Of a stretch of DNA of 64,000 nucleotides, positions 26,380 to 35,016 are shown piece by piece (position 1 is the stretch's first letter; each line of letters starts with the position of its first letter). The translations under genes and the position numbers were made by a program. The notes beneath the pieces were generated by a model that was not told the DNA's origin, searched no databases, and saw only the letters and a program-made list of their open reading frames with translations. The stretch is from contig NZ_JAHYJB010000003.1 in assembly GCF_019429335.1 (NCBI RefSeq), positions 50,769-114,768 on the forward strand, written 5' to 3'. This DNA is from Sulfurimonas sp. (GTDB lineage: Bacteria; Campylobacterota; Campylobacteria; Campylobacterales; Sulfurimonadaceae).

Positions 26380-27696
26380 ATGAAAAACAAAAAATTAATT
26401 ACTCTCGGTCTTGCCTCTGTTACAGTTGCTTTAGCTTTGTTGTTTTCTACTAATCTATTTGCATTGGATGAAGGGAAAAAAGAGAGCAAAGAAGCATCAA
26501 GACTTGAGGCTTTGGCAAAATTTACAAAAGTCATCAGTATTGTAGAGCAATACAACGTTGACAATGTTACCATCGAAGAGCTTATGGACAAAGCGCTTGA
26601 GGGTATGATGAGCAACCTCGACGCCCACTCAAACTATTTAACGCAAAAAGATTACAAAAATTTAAAAGTTCAGACAAACGGCGAGTTTGGCGGATTAGGA
26701 ATCACCGTCGGAGTAAGAGACGGGGCACTTAGCGTAATTGCACCTATCGAGGGGACTCCGGCTGACAAAGCAGGCATAAAAGCGGGCGACATTATCCTTA
26801 AAATCAATGAGCAATCTACGCTAAACATGACTATCGATGAAGCTGTCTCTATAATGAGAGGCAAAGTCGGCACAAAAATCATACTGACTATTGTTAGAGA
26901 CGGAGAGACTAAACCGCTTCCAATCACCATAACAAGAGCAACAATCACAATAGAATCGGTTTATGCAAAATCTATCGGGAATGATATTCAATATATCCGC
27001 GTAACGAGTTTTGACAAAAAAGTCATAAGCGATGTTACAAAAGCGATAAAGCAGAAAAAATCGACTACAAAAGGAATTGTGCTTGACTTAAGGAACAACC
27101 CCGGCGGACTTCTTGACCAAGCCGTAGGTTTAGTAGATATATTTGTAGACAAAGGCGACATAGTTTCTCAAAAAGGCAGAAACAAAGCTGATGACGAAAT
27201 CTATTCTGCAAAGACTGAAAATACCGTAACCAAAGTACCGCTAGTTGTACTTGTAAACGGCGGAAGTGCAAGTGCAAGCGAGATTGTAAGCGGAGCACTT
27301 CAGGACCATAAGCGTGCGATTGTCGTGGGTCAAAATACATTCGGCAAAGGAAGCGTGCAAGTAGTTCTCCCCATAACTGAGGAAGAGGCTATCAAGCTCA
27401 CTATTGCAAGATACTACCTTCCAAGCGGCAGAACCATCCAAGCCGTAGGCGTAAAACCTGATATCGAGGTTTTTCCTGGCGAAGTAAAGACGGATAAAAA
27501 TGAGTACGCATTAAAAGAGGCTGACCTTAAAAAACATTTAACAGAAGAGTTAGAAAAAGTTGACGGCGCAAAAGAAGAGGAAGATACCAAAGTGGACTCA
27601 AAATTTGTTATAACCGATGAGATGATGAACAAAGACATTCAGCTAAAAGTCGGTACCGATATCATAAAAGCTTTAATTATCACAAAAGGAGTGTAA
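26380..27696 (+). CDS. ctpA: C-terminal processing protease (S41 family)
   Basis: 438 residues: an N-terminal signal/anchor (about 8-28), a PDZ domain (about 98-170, [29 protein letters not shown]) and the S41 catalytic core with [14 protein letters not shown], the Ser cluster [14 protein letters not shown] (about 294-307) and Lys323 in [11 protein letters not shown]. It cleaves periplasmic substrates at their C-termini. It is monocistronic or cotranscribed with purC, which begins 4 nt after its stop. Confidence 0.92.
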   Translation: MKNKKLITLGLASVTVALALLFSTNLFALDEGKKESKEASRLEALAKFTKVISIVEQYNVDNVTIEELMDKALEGMMSNLDAHSNYLTQKDYKNLKVQTNGEFGGLGITVGVRDGALSVIAPIEGTPADKAGIKAGDIILKINEQSTLNMTIDEAVSIMRGKVGTKIILTIVRDGETKPLPITITRATITIESVYAKSIGNDIQYIRVTSFDKKVISDVTKAIKQKKSTTKGIVLDLRNNPGGLLDQAVGLVDIFVDKGDIVSQKGRNKADDEIYSAKTENTVTKVPLVVLVNGGSASASEIVSGALQDHKRAIVVGQNTFGKGSVQVVLPITEEEAIKLTIARYYLPSGRTIQAVGVKPDIEVFPGEVKTDKNEYALKEADLKKHLTEELEKVDGAKEEEDTKVDSKFVITDEMMNKDIQLKVGTDIIKALIITKGV

Positions 27697-27700
27697 CCAG

Positions 27701-28414
27701 ATGGAAAAAAGAGAACTGCTCTACGAAGGAAAAGCAAAAAAGCTATTCACAACTGATGATGAGAATTTGCTTATCTCTGAGTTTAAAGATGATTTGACTG
27801 CATTTAACGGTGCGAAAAAATCAAGCGAAGCCGGAAAAGGCGCACTGAACAATAAAATTTCGACAGAGCTTTTTAATCTTCTAGAAGAGTGCGGCATTCA
27901 GACCCATTTTGTAAAAATGCTGGATGATAATAACATGTTGCACAAAAGAACAAAAGTTATTTTGATTGAAGTAATCGTTCGCAATATTGCAACTGGAAGC
28001 CTAAGCAAAAACCTTGGCATAAAAGACGGAACGGTTTTACCGTTTACTCTTGTTGAATTTGACTACAAAAACGATGCTCTTGGTGATCCGAAACTAAATG
28101 ACCAGCATGCACTTATCCTTGGGCTTGTTGATTATCAAGACGAACTTGACAAACTTCGCCGCTTGGCAAGACAGGTAAACGATATTCTAAAGCCCTACTT
28201 CGCCTCTAAGGGTCTCAATCTTGTTGACTTCAAACTTGAATTTGGAAAAGACAGTAGCGGCAATATAATCTTAATAGATGAGATTAGTCCTGATAATTGC
28301 CGTTTTTGGGATATGACAAGCGGTGAGAAGATGGATAAGGACAGATTTCGCCAAGGTTTGGGCGGACTGAGAGTAGCTTACGAGCAAGTTTTAAACCGAA
28401 TACTCGGTAAATAA
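27701..28414 (+). CDS. purC: SAICAR synthase
   Basis: 237 residues, normal length. [37 protein letters not shown] and [11 protein letters not shown] are the conserved blocks. It makes SAICAR from CAIR, aspartate and ATP in purine synthesis. It starts 4 nt after ctpA and is separated from purS by a 144-nt structured gap. Confidence 0.96.
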   Translation: MEKRELLYEGKAKKLFTTDDENLLISEFKDDLTAFNGAKKSSEAGKGALNNKISTELFNLLEECGIQTHFVKMLDDNNMLHKRTKVILIEVIVRNIATGSLSKNLGIKDGTVLPFTLVEFDYKNDALGDPKLNDQHALILGLVDYQDELDKLRRLARQVNDILKPYFASKGLNLVDFKLEFGKDSSGNIILIDEISPDNCRFWDMTSGEKMDKDRFRQGLGGLRVAYEQVLNRILGK

Positions 28415-28526
28415 TAGCACTAGTGCTATGAGCTTGACGCTGAGTTGCTTATGCCCTTGTGGTACAAACTTAGCATTAGCGTAGGCAGCGGAATCTAGGT
28501 GCCCCTTGAGGGTATACTTCCGAAGC
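28414..28526 (+). other. Structured intergenic element between purC and purS
   Basis: The gap is richer in GC than other intergenic DNA here. It begins with a perfect 16-nt palindrome ATAGCACTAGTGCTAT (28414-28429), then GCTGAGTT (28439-28446) pairs with AACTTAGC (28467-28474), and TGCCC (28500-28504) with GGGTA (28510-28514). There is no tRNA, signal recognition particle RNA or known riboswitch pattern that I can recognise. Confidence 0.45.
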
Positions 28527-28558
28527 CGTAATAAAAAAATAATTTTAGGGAAATAAAA

Positions 28559-28801
28559 ATGAAAATAGTAGTAAATGTGTTTTTAAAAGCCGGCGTTTTG
28601 GATTCTCAGGGAAAAGCGGTTCATCATGCACTGGAGTCTCTGCATTTTAACAATGTAAGCGATGTTCGCATCGGAAAACAGATAGTTATGAATATGAATG
28701 AGAACGATGAGAAAAAAGCTATGGCCGACGCTACAAAAATGTGTGAGGAGCTTCTTGCAAATACGGTAATCGAAGATTATACGATTGAGCTTGTAAAATG
28801 A
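28559..28801 (+). CDS. purS: FGAM synthase subunit PurS
   Basis: 80 residues beginning MKIVVNVFLKAGVLDSQGKA, with VSDVRIGKQI typical of PurS. The protein bridges PurL and PurQ in the three-subunit formylglycinamidine synthase. TTTTAGGGAAAT precedes the ATG as ribosome-binding site, and it overlaps purQ by 4 nt. Confidence 0.92.
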   Translation: MKIVVNVFLKAGVLDSQGKAVHHALESLHFNNVSDVRIGKQIVMNMNENDEKKAMADATKMCEELLANTVIEDYTIELVK

Positions 28802-29472
28802 AAGTAACAATCTTACAGTTTCCAGGTACCAACTGCGAATACGATACAGAGCATGCTTTTAAATCTCTAGGAGCGGATACTGAAATTTTGTGGCATAAGG
28901 CCCAGAGTGTTCCATCTGACACCGATCTGCTTGTTGTTGCAGGAGGTTTTAGCTACGGTGACTACCTAAGAAGCGGCGCTATCGCAAAATTCAGCCCTGT
29001 TATGAAAGCGGTAATAAAATATGCAAACGGCGGCGGAAAAGTTTTAGGTATATGCAACGGTTTTCAAGTCTTGACAGAGGCCGGTCTTCTTCCGGGCGCG
29101 CTTAAAAGAAATGAGACTCTTCACTTTCTCTCAAAGCACCACAATCTAAAAGTCATAAACAATGACAACACCTTTTTAAAAGAGCTAAACAAAGGCGATG
29201 TAGTCAATGTTCCTATCGCTCACCATGACGGAAACTACTATATTGATGAGAATAGTTTGCAAGAGCTATACGCTAACAATCAAGTTCTTTTAAAATATTG
29301 CGACGAAAAGGGCAATGAAAAAAATCCTAACGGAAGCGTTGACTCAATAGCCGGAGTCTGCAACAAAGAGAAGAATGTTTTTGGACTTATGCCTCACCCG
29401 GAAAGAGCAATGGAAAAGCTTCTAGGAAGCGATGACGGCGTTAAAATGCTACAGGGATTTTTTCAAGCGTGA
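28798..29472 (+). CDS. purQ: FGAM synthase glutaminase subunit PurQ
   Basis: 224 residues. Class I glutamine amidotransferase features: GGFSYGDYLRSGAIAKFSP, the nucleophile Cys in VLGICNGFQVL, and the His/Glu pair in GLMPHPERAM. It feeds ammonia to PurL. It overlaps purS by 4 nt and the next gene by 4 nt, so all three form one unit. Confidence 0.95.
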   Translation: MKVTILQFPGTNCEYDTEHAFKSLGADTEILWHKAQSVPSDTDLLVVAGGFSYGDYLRSGAIAKFSPVMKAVIKYANGGGKVLGICNGFQVLTEAGLLPGALKRNETLHFLSKHHNLKVINNDNTFLKELNKGDVVNVPIAHHDGNYYIDENSLQELYANNQVLLKYCDEKGNEKNPNGSVDSIAGVCNKEKNVFGLMPHPERAMEKLLGSDDGVKMLQGFFQA

Positions 29473-30614
29473 TTAAACTACTACTGTTATTGCTATTTCT
29501 TTACGGTTCAATATTTGCAAATATTGATGATTTACGTGGAACAAACGACTCTGCGACCGCGGAGGAGATAGTCAAATATAGTGACCTTGAAGAGATAAAT
29601 ATTGCGCCCTCTTCAAAAGTTATATACCTAAGCTATCAAGCGCTCCCTGATAGAGTTTTAAAGGGAGAGATTTTCAAGGTAACTGTCAAATCTCTCTGCG
29701 TAGTCAAAGATTTTGCAGATATAACATACGAACTCATAAACGCAAAAGGGGTAAAACTTCTAAGCAATGTTCCATCAAGAGACAAAGACTCAAAGCATTA
29801 CTATGAGACATTTTATTTCTTAGCTACTTCTGAAAATGCAAAGCTTCCTGACTTTAAAGCCACTCTGCTTGATTATAACAACACCCCTTATGAATATACA
29901 ATATTAGAGGGCGCAAAGCTCAACGTCATCTCGCTAAATCCGAAAAACGATTTTGTAAACATAATAGCGGACTCCTTTGAGATACTCGAATATAAAACTA
30001 CAAACTATAACACTACGCACAATATTGTAGTTTTTGTAGCAACTGCGACAAACTGCGATATAACAGCCCTAAAACTGGACGGTGTTCAAAAACAGGGAAT
30101 AGAGTCTGCCACTGGCTCCTATCTTGATTCTAAAATTACATACTACGCGATAATCGACAAAAAAATTGAAAATCTTCTTATGTCATATTTCAATCTCACA
30201 AAAAACAGATTTATACCTATTAACATACCTATTATTGTAAGCGATGACAGCGTAACCACCCAAAGCGACCTAAAACCGAGAGACCAGTCACATCAGATGC
30301 TAAAGATGAGCGTTGCTGCTGCAATTGCAATAATCGCATTTTTAATAATACTCTGGAGAAGAAAGTACATCTATCTTGTTTTTATCATCATCCCTCTTCT
30401 GTATATAGTCTATGTCGGTTCGCCCTCCAAAGAGGTATGTATCAAAGTAGGCTCTGAGATACACCTGCTTCCTGTTGCAAACGGAACGATATTTGAAACG
30501 ACCACAAATGAGCATAAAATGCAAAAAGAGAATGAGATAGACGGGTGGGTAAAAGTACAGTTAAATGATAAAAAAATAGGATGGGTAAAAGATGAAAATA
30601 TTTGCTCACATTAA
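29469..30614 (+). CDS. Exported membrane protein with a C-terminal SH3-like domain, unknown function
   Basis: 381 residues. A signal peptide (about 1-17, ending SIFANI) precedes an extracytoplasmic beta-rich region (about 45-260), two adjacent transmembrane helices (about 280-318, AAAIAIIAFLIILW and YIYLVFIIIPLLYIVYVG), and a C-terminal bacterial SH3-like module (VCIKVGSEIHLLPVANG...IDGWVKVQLNDKKIGWV). The arrangement suggests cell-envelope attachment. It is coupled by 4 nt to purQ and overlaps plsC by 23 nt. Confidence 0.6.
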   Translation: MIKLLLLLLFLYGSIFANIDDLRGTNDSATAEEIVKYSDLEEINIAPSSKVIYLSYQALPDRVLKGEIFKVTVKSLCVVKDFADITYELINAKGVKLLSNVPSRDKDSKHYYETFYFLATSENAKLPDFKATLLDYNNTPYEYTILEGAKLNVISLNPKNDFVNIIADSFEILEYKTTNYNTTHNIVVFVATATNCDITALKLDGVQKQGIESATGSYLDSKITYYAIIDKKIENLLMSYFNLTKNRFIPINIPIIVSDDSVTTQSDLKPRDQSHQMLKMSVAAAIAIIAFLIILWRRKYIYLVFIIIPLLYIVYVGSPSKEVCIKVGSEIHLLPVANGTIFETTTNEHKMQKENEIDGWVKVQLNDKKIGWVKDENICSH

Positions 30615-31290
30615 TTGGCTATTTGCGACAATCATAATTGTAACTTCGCTTTCATTTATGATTTTGACTTTTTATCTTTTCCCAAGACCATACGCCAGAA
30701 AAATTTCTGCTTGGCTAATCAGACTTAGTATATTTTTCAGAGTTGAGATTAAAGGCAAAGAGGACCCTGATGCCCAGATGTTTCTACTTAATCATCAAAG
30801 TGATTTAGATATTGCCATTATGGAGACGATAACAAAGAGAAATCTTGCATGGGTTGCAAAAAAAGAGCTCTTCGATATACCTTTTTTCGGTCTTGCTCTG
30901 AAGCTGCCGCAAGATATTGCAGTTGAGAGGGAGAGTAAAACATCACTTATAAAGCTACTAAAAGATGCCAAACATGTACTTAAAACAAACAGAGCTATAA
31001 CTATGTTTCCCGAGGGCACACGCTCTGCAAAGGATGTAATGCTTCCTTTTAAATCCGGCGCAAAATTAGTAGCCGACGCTAACGCTCTTCGTGTGCAGCC
31101 TATTGTAATTTTACAGAGTTCAAAATACTACAATATGAAGAAGTTTTACTATATGCCTGGTAAGATTACCGTAGTTTTTATGGAATCTTTTGTTGCCGAT
31201 AAAAGTGACAGTAATTGGCTGAGTGATTTAAGAATTAAAATGCAAAAAGTGTATGACGATGAGCTGGCAGACAATACTAGCAATAGGTAG
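30592..31290 (+). CDS. plsC: 1-acyl-sn-glycerol-3-phosphate acyltransferase
   Basis: 232 residues with an N-terminal hydrophobic segment (about 10-30) and the acyltransferase motifs NHQSDLDIA (HX4D), IAVERESK, and FPEGTRSAKD. It transfers an acyl group to lysophosphatidic acid in membrane phospholipid synthesis. The start lies within the previous gene, and crcB starts before its stop. Confidence 0.9.
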   Translation: MKIFAHINWLFATIIIVTSLSFMILTFYLFPRPYARKISAWLIRLSIFFRVEIKGKEDPDAQMFLLNHQSDLDIAIMETITKRNLAWVAKKELFDIPFFGLALKLPQDIAVERESKTSLIKLLKDAKHVLKTNRAITMFPEGTRSAKDVMLPFKSGAKLVADANALRVQPIVILQSSKYYNMKKFYYMPGKITVVFMESFVADKSDSNWLSDLRIKMQKVYDDELADNTSNR

Positions 31291-31648
31291 CGGCGGTTTT
31301 ATCGGCGCTGTGCTTAGAGCCTACCTAAACGGTCTTATTTCTCATAAAATCCCGCATGATTTGCCATATGGAACGCTTGGTGTAAACCTTATAGGCAGTT
31401 TTATAATGGGGCTTTTGATAGCCTACTTTATGCACACAACCATCTTTTCTCTACATGTAAAGTCTTTTTTATCGACCGGGATTTTAGGAGCGCTTACGAC
31501 CTACTCCACGTTTGCGATAGAGAGCTTTTTTCTCCTCAACAGCGGACATATCGCTTTGGCTCTTGCAAATATCTCTCTAAACGCTTTTGGCTCTATTTTT
31601 ATGGCTGGCGGCGGTTTTTATCTGGCAAAATATTTTCTCAAAGCATAA
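31253..31648 (+). CDS. crcB: Fluoride exporter Fluc/CrcB
   Basis: 131 residues with four transmembrane helices. GSGGFIGAVLRAYL, GTLGVNLIGSFIMGL and STGILGALTTYSTFAIE are diagnostic of the Fluc fluoride channel family, which exports fluoride from the cytoplasm. The start at 31253 overlaps plsC by 38 nt; an ATG six bases later is an alternative. No fluoride riboswitch is visible upstream because the gene sits inside an operon. Confidence 0.92.
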   Translation: MTMSWQTILAIGSGGFIGAVLRAYLNGLISHKIPHDLPYGTLGVNLIGSFIMGLLIAYFMHTTIFSLHVKSFLSTGILGALTTYSTFAIESFFLLNSGHIALALANISLNAFGSIFMAGGGFYLAKYFLKA

Positions 31649-32207
31649 TAATCTCATCCGCACACCATTTAGCAAGGTCAAGATCGTGCGTAATAAGAAG
31701 CATTCCCATTCTATCGAGATGTTTTACAAGCATACCCATAACCTCCAGCTGAATAACATTATCAAGTGCTGAAGTAGGCTCATCAAGCAGAAGCAAATCA
31801 GGTTTCATAAGCATAGCACGAAGGATGGAAGCGCGCTGAAGCTGTCCGCCCGAGAGTTCATGCGGAAGTTTTAAAAGCAGTTCGTAATCGAGGTTTATTC
31901 TATTTAGGTAGATATCCATCTCATCAAGTTTTGCCACATCTTTTATCTGATTTAAAAGCGTATAACTTGGATGAAAAGAGCTGTATGGGTCTTGAAACAC
32001 CTCAGAACTAAAAGAGGTTCTAATACTCCCTTTAAGCGGTTTAAGGTTGCCGAGTATCAGCTCAAAAACTGTGCTCTTGCCTGCCCCGCTCGCTCCGACT
32101 ATCGCTTTTATCTCCCCTTTTTTAAGAGAAAACGAGAGGTTCTCAAAAAGCAGACTATCCTTTTTATACCCAAAAGAGAGATTGGCGACCTCTAGCACAC
32201 TGCTCAA
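31638..32207 (-). CDS. ABC transporter ATP-binding protein (peptide/nickel type), orphan
   Basis: 189 residues. Walker A GASGAGKST, Q-loop ...EVFQDPYSSFHPS, signature HELSGGQLQRASILRA, Walker B DLLLLDEPTS and H-loop ITHD are present. The FQDPYSS... motif resembles DppF/OppF/NikE ATPases. It is shorter than these (usually 250-330) and has no permease neighbour; it may work with subunits elsewhere. It lies 3 nt after the dUTPase stop and overlaps crcB (convergent) by 11 nt. Confidence 0.8.
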   Translation of the reverse strand: MSSVLEVANLSFGYKKDSLLFENLSFSLKKGEIKAIVGASGAGKSTVFELILGNLKPLKGSIRTSFSSEVFQDPYSSFHPSYTLLNQIKDVAKLDEMDIYLNRINLDYELLLKLPHELSGGQLQRASILRAMLMKPDLLLLDEPTSALDNVIQLEVMGMLVKHLDRMGMLLITHDLDLAKWCADEIIML

Positions 32208-32210
32208 CTA

Positions 32211-32903
32211 CTATCTCTTGTTTAGCGCTAAATATAGTTTCGTGAGCTCTTTGTAGAGTTCGCTCGGAGATACACTGCTGTTCTCCTCCAAAACTCTCTT
32301 CATAACGACATTATCCTCTTCACTGCCCCAAATCTTGATATATGAACCGTCTTTGTAGCCGTTGTCCTGTCTGAACTGGTTTAGGATATTTTTGCCGACA
32401 TAGAGCTTATAGAGGCTCTCTAAATCAAGCCCGCTCATAACAACCAAATCAAAAAAGTCTGATATCATCTTCTCTAGATTCAGTTCTCCATGTGAAAGCG
32501 TATCAAGCATAATAGACTCGATTTTTTCTATAACCTCGGCCTGAGAAGCAAATAGGGTGTTTTTTCTATCAATTTTGGCAAAGCTCTCCAGCTCAGATAT
32601 ATTTTGTGCCAAGTCATCAATATGCCCCCTGCGAGTTTGAACATAGTTCTCTATCGCCAAACTCATAATAAAGTGCCAAACATCTACAACTTCTATCTGC
32701 AGATTATCCCAGTCAGCCTCTTGATCTATGTTTTTCCAGTGCTTCCAAGTAAAGCTGTCAATCATCTCCGCGCACTCCATATAGATGCATCGTTTCCAGT
32801 TGATAACCTTGTCGTTTTTTGTAATCCCGCTTGTCCAATCAGCGCCGTTTGTAGCCTCGTTCAAATCGGCTTGCAGCTGTAACATTAAAAGTATTTTATC
32901 CAT
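32211..32903 (-). CDS. dut: Dimeric dUTPase (Campylobacter type)
   Basis: 230 residues from MDKILLMLQLQADLNEATNG. The all-alpha MazG-like NTP pyrophosphatase motifs are WKRCIYMECAEMIDSFTWKHWK (EExxD-like metal-binding region) and IEVVDVWHFIMS. This dimeric type of dUTP diphosphatase is the one found in Campylobacter rather than the trimeric Dut. It converts dUTP to dUMP and pyrophosphate. A start 57 nt further upstream exists but is not needed; AGAGAGAAGCG is a plausible ribosome-binding site for this one. Confidence 0.88.
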   Translation of the reverse strand: MDKILLMLQLQADLNEATNGADWTSGITKNDKVINWKRCIYMECAEMIDSFTWKHWKNIDQEADWDNLQIEVVDVWHFIMSLAIENYVQTRRGHIDDLAQNISELESFAKIDRKNTLFASQAEVIEKIESIMLDTLSHGELNLEKMISDFFDLVVMSGLDLESLYKLYVGKNILNQFRQDNGYKDGSYIKIWGSEEDNVVMKRVLEENSSVSPSELYKELTKLYLALNKR

Positions 32904-32977
32904 ACGCTTCTCTCTAAAATTTAATTCGCCTATTGTACCAAATATGCTAAAATATGACACTTAAAACCGAGATATAT

Positions 32978-33151
32978 ATGAAAAGAATTAATTGCAGAAA
33001 ATGTGAATACTATTTTGTTACATGGGAAGCCAAAAGACCTCACGGCTGCAGAGCATACGGATTTAAATCGCCTCAAATCCCGTCTCTGCTTGTTTTCCAA
33101 AGCAGCGGAAGTGATTGCACGATGTTTAAAGAAAAGATTGTGTCCAAATAA
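32978..33151 (+). CDS. Small Cys-rich (zinc-ribbon-like) protein, unknown function
   Basis: 57 residues beginning MKRINCRKCEYYFVTWEAKR. Four Cys (CRKC...GCRAYGF...SDC) suggest a metal-binding module, but no named family is recognised. An upstream ATG at 32954 is possible. The 3' end overlaps the convergent flavin-binding protein gene by 26 bp. It faces the divergent dUTPase gene across a short gap. Confidence 0.6.
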   Translation: MKRINCRKCEYYFVTWEAKRPHGCRAYGFKSPQIPSLLVFQSSGSDCTMFKEKIVSK

Positions 33152-33551
33152 TTTTTTTGCCAAACCCCAGAGTGTTGTCGGTTAGTTTAAAGTAGTCTAT
33201 TTTTATCTCCCAAAGTTTCGGATTCGTAGCCAGCGCATACGGAAAATTCTTGAAATATAGCTTTTTTAAAGCCTCATCATGAGTCTCTAAAAACTCGCCT
33301 CTAAACTGAACTCCCTCGATTTTGCCGACTATTTTTGTCTCCAAAACAACCGTTCCTGCAACTCTTTGATTTTTTGAGATGTTTTTTATATGCTCTGTCT
33401 CATCGCTGCTTGCTACGACGAAGGAGATTTTTTCAGCGTCAAATACGTAAAAAAGATTGCATGCGCTAAGTTCAAAACCATCACTGGTTGCTAGAGTAAG
33501 CACATGATGTTTTGATAAAAAAGAGGCTATCTTTTTAAGGTTATCTTGCAC
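33126..33551 (-). CDS. YhbP/UPF0306-like pyridoxamine-phosphate-oxidase-fold protein
   Basis: 141 residues. HHVLTLATSDGFELSACNLFYVFD and VASSDETEHIKNISKNQRVAGTV are typical of the split-barrel FMN-binding family that includes YhbP. The substrate is unknown. It overlaps the 78-aa gene upstream by 11 nt and belongs with patB in a minus-strand operon. Confidence 0.65.
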   Translation of the reverse strand: MQDNLKKIASFLSKHHVLTLATSDGFELSACNLFYVFDAEKISFVVASSDETEHIKNISKNQRVAGTVVLETKIVGKIEGVQFRGEFLETHDEALKKLYFKNFPYALATNPKLWEIKIDYFKLTDNTLGFGKKIIWTQSFL

Positions 33552-33777
33552 TGAAATTCTTATAAAGACGCTTTTCCAAATCTTCTAAAGAGCTAATCTC
33601 TCTCTTGTTTAGCATCAGAAGCGCAGTTTCATCGTTAGCCATCGTCTCATACATCTCTTTTGGCGACGTCATCTTGTAGTGGCTTTTTAAAAAATCCAAC
33701 AAAATCTCGAAATTGTCATTTTTTTTCTCGCTGTATTGTTTAAAAAATTTAAAATCATCCCAATTTATCTCAATCAA
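33541..33777 (-). CDS. Small protein of unknown function between patB and the YhbP-like gene
   Basis: 78 residues, acidic and helical (DDFKFFKQYSEKKNDNFEIL...). It begins 2 nt after the patB stop and overlaps the YhbP-like gene by 11 nt, so it is likely translated as part of that operon. No domain recognised. Confidence 0.55.
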   Translation of the reverse strand: MIEINWDDFKFFKQYSEKKNDNFEILLDFLKSHYKMTSPKEMYETMANDETALLMLNKREISSLEDLEKRLYKNFSAR

Positions 33778-33779
33778 TG

Positions 33780-34970
33780 CTATCTCCCAAAATTTTTCAG
33801 TGCTTTTTCTAGTTTCTCTATCAGTTGTGACATTTTAGCAGAAGAGATGGCAAAGTTCAACCTCATAAAACCGCTCCCTTCCCTGCCAAAACTAATCCCC
33901 GCACTTAGTCCAATCCCCGCTTCTTGAACAAAAAAATCCCGCAGCTCCTTATCGCGAAGCCCCAAACCTCTGCAATCAAGCCAAGCCAAATAAGTAGCCT
34001 CTATGGGAGTGATTTTTATAGGATATTTGTCGCACAACTCTTTTAACATGTAGAAATTTTTTGCAAGATGTATCTTTAGCTCTTCAAGCCATATTTTGCC
34101 CTCTTTGTAAGCTGCTTCAAAAGCTACATGTGAGAGCGAACTTCCGTTGGCAAAGTGGATACGGTTATAGACTTTTAAAAATTTCTCTCTCAGCTCTTTA
34201 TTTGGTACGGCGACACTGCTTATAGCAAAGCCAGCCATATTAAAACTCTTTCCTACACCGATAGCCGTAACCGTTATATCTCTCGCCTCTTTGTTTAGCG
34301 AAGCAAAAGGAACATGTAGATTTGGCGCATAAACCAAATCGCTATGAATCTCATCGCTAAATACGACTATGTTATGCTTCAAACATAGCTCTAAAATCTC
34401 CTCCAACTCCTCTTTTTTCCAAACTCGCCCGACTGGGTTATGCGGAGAGCATAGAAGCAGAAGTTTGGTTTTCTCATCTATCTTTGATTTTAAATCTTCT
34501 ATGTCAAATGTATAACTTCCGTCTTCTCTCTGTTTGAGAGGATTTTTCAAAAGCTCTCTCTTATGCTCCATTACACTGTGAAAAAACGGCGGATATACCG
34601 GAGTTTGAACTATGACTTTATCGCCCTTCTCGGTAAATGCCTCTATGGCGACGTTCATACTCGCAACCACCGAGTGCGAATAGAGCATATCTTCTAAGGC
34701 AAACTCTACTCTGTGCTCGTTTTTCATCCACTCTATCTGGGCAATAAACATACTTGGCGGCACCTCCTCATACCCTATGACTGGATGTTCAAGGCGTTTT
34801 TTTACTGCTTCAATCACAAAATCAGGAGTGTCTATATCCATATCCGCAACCCAGAGAGGCATAACATCGTTTGTGCCAAAAAGCTTCTCTCGAAGAACGT
34901 ACTTCTCCGCGTTTGTGTTTTCTCTACATGCAGAGGTTGAAAAATGGTATTTATTTTTTTGATTTTTCAT
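33780..34970 (-). CDS. patB: PatB/MalY-type C-S lyase (cystathionine beta-lyase/aminotransferase fold)
   Basis: 396 residues. PLWVADMDIDTPDFV, NPVGRVWKKEELEE, FSDEIHSDLVY, and the PLP lysine region GVGKSFNMAGFAISS are the signature of PatB/MalY proteins, fold type I PLP enzymes cleaving cystathionine or cysteine to ammonia, pyruvate and a thiol. It could feed methionine synthesis or release sulfide. It heads a small operon and borders the restriction island on its upstream side. Confidence 0.88.
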   Translation of the reverse strand: MKNQKNKYHFSTSACRENTNAEKYVLREKLFGTNDVMPLWVADMDIDTPDFVIEAVKKRLEHPVIGYEEVPPSMFIAQIEWMKNEHRVEFALEDMLYSHSVVASMNVAIEAFTEKGDKVIVQTPVYPPFFHSVMEHKRELLKNPLKQREDGSYTFDIEDLKSKIDEKTKLLLLCSPHNPVGRVWKKEELEEILELCLKHNIVVFSDEIHSDLVYAPNLHVPFASLNKEARDITVTAIGVGKSFNMAGFAISSVAVPNKELREKFLKVYNRIHFANGSSLSHVAFEAAYKEGKIWLEELKIHLAKNFYMLKELCDKYPIKITPIEATYLAWLDCRGLGLRDKELRDFFVQEAGIGLSAGISFGREGSGFMRLNFAISSAKMSQLIEKLEKALKNFGR

Positions 34971-35016
34971 GAATATACTATCTGATTAACGTAAATAATA
35001 GTAATATTCCCATTTA

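Noticed and set aside
28414-28558. tRNA, SRP RNA or known riboswitch between purC and purS
   Set aside because: No cloverleaf, no GGAAG-AGCAGCC type SRP core and no known purine aptamer core could be found by eye.
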